A DNA stretch of 36,388 nt from the NCBI GenBank assembly GCA_016302405.1, contig JAEDNR010000010.1, forward strand, positions 1-36,388. The letters run 5' to 3'. This document shows, piece after piece, positions 1 through 6,914 of the stretch (its first letter is position 1; each line of letters opens with the position of its first letter). The notes under the pieces were generated by a model that saw only the letters and a list, made by a program, of their open reading frames with translations, did no database searches and had not been told where the DNA came from. This stretch comes from Oscillospiraceae bacterium (lineage in GTDB: Bacteria > Bacillota > Clostridia > Oscillospirales > Oscillospiraceae). Position numbers and translations under genes: made by a program.

Positions 1-466
1 TGGACTGGGAGATCATCTGCCGCAGGGTATCGATGTCGCTGGTGTAGCGGCTCATCAGGTCGCCTACGGGATGGGAATCAAAGTACCGGATGGGCAGCGT
101 CTGCATATGGGTGAACATTTCGTCCCGGATAACCTTCTGTGTACCCTGGCCCACCCGGACCATCAGGAAGTTATACAGGAAGGAGGAAAGCATACCAACG
201 AGGTAAATACAGGCCAGTACACCCAAAAACCGCAGCAGGGGGGCGTAATCGGGATCAATATCAGCCAGCATGGGGGTGATGTAGTTGTCCACGAGGGTAC
301 CCAGGGAGGCGGAGCTCACCGCCTGGGCAATGGCGCTGAAAATAATGCAGATCACAACCACTACCATGGTGGCCTTGTACTTTGCCATATAGGACAGCAG
401 CCGGGAAATGGTCTGCTTCGGATTTTTGGCCTTACGGCCATCTCCTTTCATTTTTACCGGAGGCAT
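1..466 (-). CDS. ABC exporter subunit (permease-ATPase), N-terminal part only
   Basis: This is the second half of a two-gene multidrug-type ABC exporter, cut by the left edge so only about the first 155 residues are present. The start ATG (464-466) overlaps the TAA of the upstream subunit as TAATG, and AAAGGAGG lies at good distance inside the upstream gene, so translation is probably coupled. The visible part is an N-terminal cytoplasmic stretch rich in Lys/Arg, a first membrane helix (VVVVICIIFSAIAQAV), a second helix near residues 80-100, and an intracellular-loop motif of the type RYFDSHPVGDLMSRYTSDID, typical of type IV ABC exporters. The ATPase domain lies outside the window. By analogy with heterodimeric exporters it should carry the canonical ATPase site, because its partner's site is degenerate (inference). 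Confidence 0.93.
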   Translation of the reverse strand, partial: MPPVKMKGDGRKAKNPKQTISRLLSYMAKYKATMVVVVICIIFSAIAQAVSSASLGTLVDNYITPMLADIDPDYAPLLRFLGVLACIYLVGMLSSFLYNFLMVRVGQGTQKVIRDEMFTHMQTLPIRYFDSHPVGDLMSRYTSDIDTLRQMISQS

Positions 467-2211
467 TACTGGAGCCCTCCTTTCTGCTGAGAGTAGAAGA
501 CTTCCTGGTAAATGGTGGAGGTCTTCAAAAGCTCGTCATGGGTGCCCATGGCGGAAATTTTTCCGCCGTCCAGCACCACGATCAGGTCCGCGTCCTGAAT
601 GGAGGAAATCCGCTGGGCAATGATCAGCTTCGTGGTATTTGGGATCTCTTCCCGAAATGCCTTGCGGATCATCGCGTCGGTGTGGGTGTCCACGGCGGAG
701 GTGGAGTCGTCCAGAATCAGGATCCGGGGCTTTTTCAGCAGGGCCCGGGCAATGCAGAGCCGCTGCTTCTGACCGCCGGAGACGTTGGTTCCGCCCTGCT
801 CAATATGGGTATCATAGCCGTCGGGGAAGGTCCTGATAAACTCGTCGGCGCAGGCCAGCTTGCAGGCATGAACCATTTCCTCGTCCGTGGCGTTGGGGTC
901 TCCCCAACGGAGGTTTTCCTTGATGGAGCCGGCAAACAGCACGTTCTTCTGCAGCACCATGGAGACGGCGTCCCGCAGCGCGGTAATGTTATAGTCCCGG
1001 ACATCGACACCGCCTACCCGAACGGTGCCCTCGGTAGCGTCATACAGTCTGGGGATCAGCTGCACCAGGGTGGATTTGCTGGAACCGGTGCTACCCAGGA
1101 TACCCACGGTCATGCCGGAGGCAATGTGCAGGTCGATGTTTTCCAGGGCGCTGCGGTCCGCGGTCCTGGAATACCGGAAAGATACATTGTCAAAATCGAT
1201 GGAGCCATCGGAAACCACCGTGACAGGGTCCTTCGGGTTATCCAGATCCGGTTTTTCCTCCAGGATCTCGGTAGTCCGGCGCAGAGGTGCCCGGGCCATG
1301 GTCATCATGACAAACACCATGGACAGCATCATGAGGGAGCTGAGAATCTGGATGGTGTAGGTGAACATGGAGGTCAGCTGACCGGTGGTCAGGCCCACGG
1401 CAATATCATTGCCGGACTGGATCACCATTGTGGCACCCAAATAGGAGATGACCAGAATGCAGGTATAGACTGCCAGCTGCATCAGCGGATTGTTGAACAC
1501 CAGGGTCCGCTCCGCCTTGCAGAAGTCTTTGTAGATTTCCTCAGAGACGGTGGTGAACTTCTCCGTCTCCCGGTCCTCCCGGACGAAGGACTTGACCACC
1601 CGGATGCCGTGGAGGTTTTCCTGAACCACATTGTTCAGCTTGTCATAGGTTCTGAACACCCGATCAAAGATGGGGTAGACCGTTTTCATCAGGATGTACA
1701 GGCCCAGGCCCAGAAGGGGCAGGGCCACGCAGTAGACAAGGCACAACCGGGGGCTGATGGAAAAGGCGTTGGTGGTAGCCAGAATCAGCATCATGGGACA
1801 GCGGATCGCCATACGAATCAGCATCTGGAAGCCCATCTGGAGGTTGGCCACATCGGAGGTCAGGCGGGTGACAATGCTGGATGTGGAAAACTTATCAATA
1901 TTGGAAAAGTCGAAGGTCTGCACGTTGTAGTACATGTCGTGGCGCAGGTTCCGGGCAAAGCCGGTGGCGGCGTAGGACGCAAAAAATGCCGAAGCCACAC
2001 CAAAGGTCAGCGAACACAGGGCGTACAGCACCAGGACCAGGCCGTATTTGACCACAGCGCCCATGTCGCTCATTTCCACACCCAGGTCCACGATTTTGGA
2101 CAGGACCAGGGGGATTTTGACCTCCATATAAACCTCGCCCACCATGCACAGCGGACTGAGAATGGCGGCCCATTTGTATTCCCGGATACACCGGAGAAGT
2201 CGTCTTATCAT
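466..2211 (-). CDS. ABC exporter subunit with degenerate ATPase site
   Basis: This 581-residue permease-ATPase fusion probably pairs with the next gene to export drugs or lipids across the cytoplasmic membrane. Residues 1-310 hold about six membrane helices and the loop ending TRLTSDVANLQ. The nucleotide-binding domain follows, with Walker A GSTGSSKST near residue 372, the signature VSGGQ, and Walker B ILILDDSTSAVD near residue 495. Three positions depart from consensus: the glycine before the Walker A lysine is Ser, the catalytic Glu after Walker B is Asp, and the H-loop His is Gln (IIAQRISS near residue 528). One degenerate site is usual in heterodimeric exporters of the BmrCD or TM287/288 kind (family knowledge). 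Its ATG overlaps the MarR stop codon as TAATG, and an AAGGAGGA ribosome-binding site precedes it. Confidence 0.95.
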   Translation of the reverse strand: MIRRLLRCIREYKWAAILSPLCMVGEVYMEVKIPLVLSKIVDLGVEMSDMGAVVKYGLVLVLYALCSLTFGVASAFFASYAATGFARNLRHDMYYNVQTFDFSNIDKFSTSSIVTRLTSDVANLQMGFQMLIRMAIRCPMMLILATTNAFSISPRLCLVYCVALPLLGLGLYILMKTVYPIFDRVFRTYDKLNNVVQENLHGIRVVKSFVREDRETEKFTTVSEEIYKDFCKAERTLVFNNPLMQLAVYTCILVISYLGATMVIQSGNDIAVGLTTGQLTSMFTYTIQILSSLMMLSMVFVMMTMARAPLRRTTEILEEKPDLDNPKDPVTVVSDGSIDFDNVSFRYSRTADRSALENIDLHIASGMTVGILGSTGSSKSTLVQLIPRLYDATEGTVRVGGVDVRDYNITALRDAVSMVLQKNVLFAGSIKENLRWGDPNATDEEMVHACKLACADEFIRTFPDGYDTHIEQGGTNVSGGQKQRLCIARALLKKPRILILDDSTSAVDTHTDAMIRKAFREEIPNTTKLIIAQRISSIQDADLIVVLDGGKISAMGTHDELLKTSTIYQEVFYSQQKGGLQ

Positions 2212-2777
2212 TAAAAATTATCCTCCTTATGCGGGAACGGTTCCGCCCTTTGTCCCATATTCCGGATGGCACGGGTCAGATAGGCCGCGAACTGTTCTTT
2301 TTCTTCCTTGGTAAAGCCCCGGACAAATCGTTCTTCATTGTCCAGGATGGTTCTGTCCATTACTTCAATACACTCCTTACCCTTAGGGAGCATATAAATC
2401 CGTTTGCACCGGCGGTCCTCCGAGTCCGGGCGCAGCTCCAGAAACTCCTTCTTTTCCAGGCGGGACAAAAGCCCCGACACCGTGGGATGGCTCAGATGAA
2501 AGGCTTCCTCAATATCCCGGGCGCAGGGCGGATTTTCGCAGTGGGCAAGAAAGCCCATAAGATGTCCCTGGGCCGATGTCAGATCCATGGAAGACAGAGC
2601 CTCCGTCATGGTCTGGGACGTGCAGCAGTGCAGAATCCGGACAAGATGTCCATAGTGAAGCAAGAAATCACCTCCGCAGGAAACCCGGAACGGCCCGGCC
2701 ATGAGAGCAGCCGAATCCTCCGGGTCTTTCAAAACATGTAGCAAGCTACGCATTAGTTTACCACGCTGTTTTTCCAT
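2211..2777 (-). CDS. MarR-family transcriptional regulator
   Basis: This 188-residue protein is a winged-helix regulator that probably controls the ABC exporter genes behind it. The helix-turn-helix and wing lie around residues 70-130, with NPPCARDIEEAFHLSHPTVS, then LLSRLEKKEFLELR, then DRRCKRIYMLPKG, the standard MarR pattern. A long C-terminal helix containing FTKEEKEQFAAYLTRAIRNM fits the dimerisation region. I chose ATG 2777 because GAAAGGG sits seven bases upstream; an in-frame TTG two codons earlier is too close to that site. The N-terminus is somewhat longer than in typical 140-150 residue MarR proteins. The gene leads a three-gene operon with overlapping stop and start codons, an arrangement often seen for drug-responsive MarR-ABC cassettes. 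The ligand is unknown. Confidence 0.9.
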   Translation of the reverse strand: MEKQRGKLMRSLLHVLKDPEDSAALMAGPFRVSCGGDFLLHYGHLVRILHCCTSQTMTEALSSMDLTSAQGHLMGFLAHCENPPCARDIEEAFHLSHPTVSGLLSRLEKKEFLELRPDSEDRRCKRIYMLPKGKECIEVMDRTILDNEERFVRGFTKEEKEQFAAYLTRAIRNMGQRAEPFPHKEDNF

Positions 2778-2797
2778 ATGCAAGCCCTTTCAAAAAA

Positions 2798-2826
2798 AGT
2801 TTACAATTCTGGTTTTCAACGGTAAA
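2798..2826 (-). promoter_or_regulatory. Promoter for MarR-ABC operon
   Basis: On the minus strand TTTACC (2821-2826) and TAAACT (2798-2803) are separated by 17 bases, just upstream of the MarR ribosome-binding site. The promoter abuts the repeat module that begins at 2831. Confidence 0.5.
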
Positions 2827-2830
2827 AAGA

Positions 2831-2929
2831 CAAATTGGGAATTTGTCGGCAGGTCCGACAGCCAAGTCGTGACGAGCGTGATCTGTAATCGTTCCCACCC
2901 TGACCCGCTCGGTATCGTTCTGTGGTACG
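2831..2929 (-). repeat. Repeat module E, copy 1
   Basis: This stretch starts with CAAATTGGGAATTTG, the terminal motif of repeat A, and continues with a block containing CCAAGTCGTGACGAGCGTG and CCGCTCGGTATCGTTCT. The same block occurs at 14101-14190 and 16727-16886, each time directly joined to a repeat A copy. GAGCG and CGCTC segments can pair. No convincing protein is encoded. Confidence 0.8.
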
Positions 2930-3172
2930 CAAATTTGGAATTTGCAGAGGGAAGCCAGGGCGTCGTACAACATTGTCATTCCGAACCAGTGCGCACACTG
3001 GTGTGGGAATCTCCATCGAATTCCGTACTATCTATCGTCATACAGACTATCCTTTTCGTGCCGTTTTCCGGAATTCATCCACGAGAAATGGTGCTTCTAT
3101 CCGGGAGATTGCCACACCAGTGACGTCGGTCACTGGTTCGCAATGACCGGGAATTCGATAAATTCCAATTTG
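2930..3172 (-). repeat. Repeat A, copy 1
   Basis: The element runs from AAATTTGGAATTTG to AAATTCCAATTTG. It carries a hairpin with tip CCAGTGCGCACACTGG near 2990-3005 and a second hairpin with tip CCAGTGACGTCGGTCACTGG near 3117-3136. Between them is the conserved centre with several GAATTC hexamers. It is in minus orientation relative to copies 2, 3, 5 and 7, and is almost identical over about 200 bases to copy 6 at 16887-17128. Confidence 0.95.
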
Positions 3173-3186
3173 AACGAATAAATGAT

Positions 3187-3220
3187 CCCCGGGCGGGAAG
3201 GGTGACCCTCCTGTCCGGGG
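3187..3220 (-). terminator. Possible terminator after the 38-residue gene
   Basis: A CCCCGG...CCGGGG hairpin with an inner AGGGTGACCCT palindrome lies just past the stop of the small gene on the minus strand. It is followed only by a T-rich ATCATTTATT, so termination strength is uncertain. Confidence 0.45.
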
Positions 3221-3225
3221 ACCGG

Positions 3226-3342
3226 TTATTTGGTATTTTCCCTGCGGGACTCCATGTGGCCGGACTGGATAACCGGCGGCTTGGGGTCCGTCATTTCCCA
3301 GGGTACGGTTTTCTTTCCGTCCTCTTTTTCTTTTTCCGGCAT
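3226..3342 (-). CDS. 38-residue hypothetical protein
   Basis: This short frame encodes a very charged, soluble peptide beginning MPEKEKEDGKKTVPWEM, followed by a proline-rich DPKPPVIQSG and ending RRENTK. I do not recognise it. It has an ATG, a GGGGTGAG ribosome-binding site six bases upstream, third-position GC preference like its neighbours, and a hairpin just after the stop. It follows the M3 peptidase gene on the same strand by about 65 bases and may be co-transcribed with it. There is no signal peptide, membrane segment or cysteine. Its ribosome-binding site lies in the 3' arm of a strong hairpin (3347-3376), so translation may be gated by folding. Confidence 0.5.
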   Translation of the reverse strand: MPEKEKEDGKKTVPWEMTDPKPPVIQSGHMESRRENTK

Positions 3343-3346
3343 CGCT

Positions 3347-3376
3347 CTCACCCCGGGAATAGGATTCCCCGGTGAG
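3347..3376 (-). promoter_or_regulatory. Hairpin burying the RBS of the small gene
   Basis: On the minus strand CTCACC pairs with GGTGAG, enclosing GGGAAT-CCT-ATTCCC. The 3' arm contains the GGGGTGAG ribosome-binding site of the 38-residue gene. No T-run follows, so it is a poor intrinsic terminator for the peptidase gene; an RNA-level block on translation is an alternative. Confidence 0.4.
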
Positions 3377-3408
3377 ACGCCGTCCATGCAAAAACGTTAT
3401 CCAAGCTC

Positions 3409-5058
3409 TCAGCTTCCGATCCCCTGCCCCAGGAAAAACTCCCGGACCTCCGCTACCCGGTCAAAGGGGCTTTCCAGCTCCGCTTCCTTCAGGAACGCCA
3501 GGAAATACATTTCCCAGGTGTCCAGGTTTTCTTCATACCGTGTAAGGCCCGCGCCCGTTTCCTTAAGCTCCAGCTGGTACAGCTGCATGGCGGCATCGTT
3601 GCTCACCACATAGCTGATGATATACATGGGATTGGTATAGAAATGGGTCACGGTGATAAAATCCCGGCTGTCAAAGACTGTCTGATCCAGGCCAAAGTCT
3701 TTTGCCGTCCGTTCATACAGCCGCCGCAGCCCCTCCGGGGTCAGGTCCTCCCCGGTCAGGGAATACATCTGCTCTTCAAAGGACGCATAGCAGCTCTGCT
3801 CCACATAGGTGCTCAGACTGTCGGCAAGCTTCATTCCCGCAAGATCCCGGTTCTGTTCCCCGTAGCACAGGAGCAGATACTCCATTCCCTGGGAGAATAC
3901 CTCCTCCACATCGATCCCCGCGGTATTTCCGCAGCTTGCGTAGTCGCTGCAGAAATGGCCGAACTCATGGGCCAGGGTCAGACTGTCATACCGATTCAAC
4001 CCCGGGTTCATAAAGAGAAACGGCTCTTCATAGGAAGGCAGGTACAGTTCAAAGGAGGCGTTATATTTATTGGGCGAATAGGCAATGTCATACAGGCCGG
4101 CCCGCTCCATCAGCCGGAAAGCCTCCCAGACCGTGCCGCCCATGGCCTGCACCGCGCCGCGAACGGATTCCAAGGTCTTCGCTTCCGAAGCGTACTCCCC
4201 CGCCGCATCCCAGAGGCTGCCGTCCAGCCCGCGGTACAGGGGCACAAGCTGCTCCCGGATTTCCTCCATGTACTGCCGCGCCTGGGCCGGCGTATAGTCC
4301 CGGTAATAGTAAAAATCGTAGGCAAAGTCAATGTAGCTGTCATAGCCCTGGCACCGGGCCTGCTCCTGACGGTTCCGGATCAGCTCCACCAGCATCTGGG
4401 CCATATCCTCCCAGCAGCTGTCAAAAAACTCCGGGGTCCCATAGGCGGCATCCGATGTTCCATTGGACAGGGCATAGTACCGGCTGCGCAGCTGGCTTTC
4501 CGCATCCGTCAGGGCCAGGAATTCCTCGCTGTACATACTCTCTCCCTGGTAGGTGTCAAAGAATCCGGTGCCAAAATAGTCGTCGTCTTCCAGCTCCTGA
4601 CGCAGGGGGGAGGCCGCCAAAACTCTGTACAGCTCGTCCAGCATACTGTCAACCCGGGCAGACAGCCGCGTGCAGTAGTCGTATTCCTGGGCGTTTTCCT
4701 CGTTGGTCAGATCAGCGCTATAGCGGATGTCCGCCAGGGAATAGGCGGTATAGAACCGGTCATAGGCTTTATAAAACCCATTGATCCCATCCGTGACCGC
4801 ATCCAGATCCCTGTCCTGGGCCGCCTGCTCCGTCTGTTCAAGCAGCGTTTCCAGCTCCATCAGATCCGGCCGGGTATATTCCATCTGGGAATAGGGGATT
4901 ACATGGCTGCGTTCGATGGCCTCCCGCAGGGAATGACCGCCATCGGTCACACCGGCAGCCTGTCCCAATGCCCGGAAAAAGCCGCCCACATCCACCGCGC
5001 CGCAGCCGGTGAGAAGCAGGCAAAGGCAGAGCGCATAAATCAGTATTTTCTTCTTCAT
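3409..5058 (-). CDS. M3-family zinc metallopeptidase, lipoprotein
   Basis: This 549-residue protein is predicted to be an oligopeptidase of the M3 (thimet/PepF) family anchored outside the cell as a lipoprotein. The N-terminus MKKKILIYALCLCLLLTGCG has a classic lipobox (LTGC). The zinc site HEFGH lies at about residues 364-368, and the third ligand is probably Glu386 in VEEVFSQGMEY. The middle is mainly helical, as in M3 enzymes, and the length is a little short of the usual 560-600. I chose ATG 5058 because GGAG lies about six bases upstream and a signal peptide follows; longer in-frame extensions only translate repeat A copy 2. It probably degrades extracellular peptides (inference). Family confidence is high; the substrate is unknown. 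Confidence 0.9.
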   Translation of the reverse strand: MKKKILIYALCLCLLLTGCGAVDVGGFFRALGQAAGVTDGGHSLREAIERSHVIPYSQMEYTRPDLMELETLLEQTEQAAQDRDLDAVTDGINGFYKAYDRFYTAYSLADIRYSADLTNEENAQEYDYCTRLSARVDSMLDELYRVLAASPLRQELEDDDYFGTGFFDTYQGESMYSEEFLALTDAESQLRSRYYALSNGTSDAAYGTPEFFDSCWEDMAQMLVELIRNRQEQARCQGYDSYIDFAYDFYYYRDYTPAQARQYMEEIREQLVPLYRGLDGSLWDAAGEYASEAKTLESVRGAVQAMGGTVWEAFRLMERAGLYDIAYSPNKYNASFELYLPSYEEPFLFMNPGLNRYDSLTLAHEFGHFCSDYASCGNTAGIDVEEVFSQGMEYLLLCYGEQNRDLAGMKLADSLSTYVEQSCYASFEEQMYSLTGEDLTPEGLRRLYERTAKDFGLDQTVFDSRDFITVTHFYTNPMYIISYVVSNDAAMQLYQLELKETGAGLTRYEENLDTWEMYFLAFLKEAELESPFDRVAEVREFFLGQGIGS

Positions 5059-5112
5059 AGGATTCTCCATTAATACGTTTGTACGCGTATCGGCTTTTGG
5101 CGTAAAACAGAT

Positions 5113-5336
5113 AAATTGGGAATTTGTCGAATTCCCAGTCATTGCGAACCAGTCCGCAGACTGGTGTGGCAATCCCCCGGATAGACGTACCACTTTTCGT
5201 GAATGAATCCCGGGAAACGGCAGATTAGAACAGACTGTATGACGATGGGCCGCCTGGAATTCGATGGAGATTCCCACACCAGTGTGCGCTACTTTCTCGG
5301 AATGACACGTTCTGACGGTACGCCAAATTCCAATTT
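5113..5336 (+). repeat. Repeat A, copy 2
   Basis: The element runs from AAATTGGGAATTTG to AAATTCCAATTTT in plus orientation. The left hairpin tip is the short CCAGTCCGCAGACTGG. The right hairpin has decayed: CCAGTGTGCGCT is followed by ACTTTCTCGG instead of ACTGGTTCGG. It sits between the peptidase gene start and the MATE gene end. Confidence 0.93.
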
Positions 5337-5373
5337 TCCGCACTGCCGCGTTATGCAATATTGCTATTCGAAT

Positions 5374-6741
5374 TTACCGGTGAAATAAGGGCTTGACCTT
5401 CCGGCGGTAAATGCGGGCAAAGAGCAGCATTGTCACACAGCCGCTGGCTATCTCCGCAATGGGGAAAGCCCACCACACGTTGTGGACACTGCCGGTGAGG
5501 CTCAACAGATACGCCACGGGCAGCAGAACGATCAGCTGGCGGCACAGGGACACAATGGTGGAATAGATCCCGTTTCCCAGGGCCTGGAAACAGGCACCGA
5601 GAATGATACAGAAGGCAGCGATAGGAAAATGGAAGCTGATGATCCGCAGGGCGCTGGTGCCGATGGCCAGGAATTCCTCCGAGGGGTTGAACAGCCCCAG
5701 AAGCAGTCCGGGAGCCAGCTGGAACGCCAACAGTCCCGCCAGCATGATGCACACGGCAACGGAGCAGGCCACCCGAAGGGTTTTCACAATTCTCTCCGGC
5801 TTTTCCGCGCCGTAATTGTAGGCAATAATGGAAATTGTAGCGTTGTTCATGCCGAACAGGGGCATAAAGAAGAAGCTCTGGAGCTTGAAATACACACCGA
5901 ACACACCGGTAGCCGTCTCCTGGAAGCTCTGAAGGATCTGATTCATTCCGAAGTTCATAACGGAACCGATGGCGTTCATCACGATTGCGGGAGCGCCCAC
6001 CGCCAGAATCGGTCCGATGCTGGCTTTCACGGGCTTCAGGAACCGGAAGGACAGATGCACGTCAGAATTGAACCGGAAATTAAAGTAGACGCACAGGCAG
6101 GCCGCCAGCCACTGTCCGATCACCGTTGCCACCGCTGCCCCGGCCACACCCATGGCGGGAATACCAAACCAGCCGTGAATGAAAATGGGGTCCAGGATGA
6201 TATTAATAATAGCTCCCGTGGCCTGCACAAACATGGTGTGCACTGTCCGCCCGGTAGCCTGGAGCAGCCGCTCCCCCAAAATCTCCACAAACATGCCCAG
6301 GGTAAAGACACAGCAGATCCGGGTATACGCAATACCGCCCTCCACGGTCTCGGCCACTTGGGACTGCATGGCGTAATAGGGACGGGTGCCGAGCAGGCCA
6401 AAGAGCACGAAGATCACCACAGCGATCAGCATAAGAAAGATGCCGTTTCCCGCTGCCCGGTCGGCAGCCTCCTGATTTTTCTGCCCCAGGCTCTTGGACA
6501 GCAGACTGTTCACACCCACACCGATTCCCACAGCAAAACCAACCTGCATATTCTGCACCGGGAAGGCCAGGGACAGGGCGGTGACCGCGCTTTCGGACAC
6601 CTGGGACACATAGATACTGTCCACAATATTGTAAAGTGCCTGAACAAGCATGGAAAGGATCATGGGCAGCGCCATGTTCACCAGCAGCTTGGGCACGGGC
6701 ATAACGCCCATCTTGTTTTCTTCCAGTGTATTTGCTTTCAT
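5374..6741 (-). CDS. MATE-family efflux transporter
   Basis: This 455-residue integral membrane protein is a multidrug and toxin extrusion transporter with about twelve predicted helices in two similar halves. The opening MGVMPVPKLLVNMALPMILSMLVQALYNIVDSIYVSQ is typical of clostridial MATE proteins, as are the later PAIVMNAIGSVMNFGMNQIL and the half-two helix ending NYGAEKPERI. It would export cationic compounds using a Na+ or H+ gradient (family knowledge; coupling ion unknown). I chose ATG 6741 because TTGGGAG precedes it; a TTG four codons upstream overlaps that site. It is transcribed alone from a promoter at 6774-6801, divergent from argS. Repeat A copy 2 begins right after the stop codon and may serve as its 3' end. 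Confidence 0.94.
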   Translation of the reverse strand: MKANTLEENKMGVMPVPKLLVNMALPMILSMLVQALYNIVDSIYVSQVSESAVTALSLAFPVQNMQVGFAVGIGVGVNSLLSKSLGQKNQEAADRAAGNGIFLMLIAVVIFVLFGLLGTRPYYAMQSQVAETVEGGIAYTRICCVFTLGMFVEILGERLLQATGRTVHTMFVQATGAIINIILDPIFIHGWFGIPAMGVAGAAVATVIGQWLAACLCVYFNFRFNSDVHLSFRFLKPVKASIGPILAVGAPAIVMNAIGSVMNFGMNQILQSFQETATGVFGVYFKLQSFFFMPLFGMNNATISIIAYNYGAEKPERIVKTLRVACSVAVCIMLAGLLAFQLAPGLLLGLFNPSEEFLAIGTSALRIISFHFPIAAFCIILGACFQALGNGIYSTIVSLCRQLIVLLPVAYLLSLTGSVHNVWWAFPIAEIASGCVTMLLFARIYRRKVKPLFHR

Positions 6742-6773
6742 ATGAACTCCCAAAATCGTTTGTTTTCGTCTCT

Positions 6774-6801
6774 ATTATACCGGAATATCCTGCGGATGCA
6801 A
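6774..6801 (-). promoter_or_regulatory. Promoter for MATE gene
   Basis: On the minus strand TTGCAT (6796-6801) and TATAAT (6774-6779) are 16 bases apart, about 35 bases upstream of the MATE start. Confidence 0.65.
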
Positions 6802-6838
6802 GGAGAAAATTTCCAACCACTGGGGCACTCCTTCCTTT

Positions 6839-6868
6839 TTACAGTTTTTCCGGAAAAGGGGGTATACT
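6839..6868 (+). promoter_or_regulatory. Candidate promoter for argS
   Basis: TTACAG (6839-6844) and TATACT (6863-6868) are 18 bases apart. A second TATACT at 6886-6891 is closer to the gene but lacks a good -35 box. The leader is too short for a T-box. Confidence 0.4.
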
Positions 6869-6914
6869 TTTCCGCACAAATTTGGTATACTGGAAAAAAT
6901 AGGAGGAGAAAAGC

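Noticed and set aside
382..2214. Long open frame (about 610 codons) on the plus strand opposite the ABC exporter gene
   Set aside because: It is the antisense shadow of a GC-rich gene with clear ABC motifs. The translation is Gly/His/Gln-rich without domains, and there is no ribosome-binding site.
2816..3181. Several short frames across repeat A copies (for example translations containing ISIEFRTIYRHTDYPFRAVFRNSSTRN)
   Set aside because: Frames recur only because the DNA repeats recur. They differ in frame and end between copies, and hairpin structure, not protein, is what is conserved.
6800..6914. T-box riboswitch before argS
   Set aside because: The predicted transcript leader is too short and no specifier or T-box sequence is visible.
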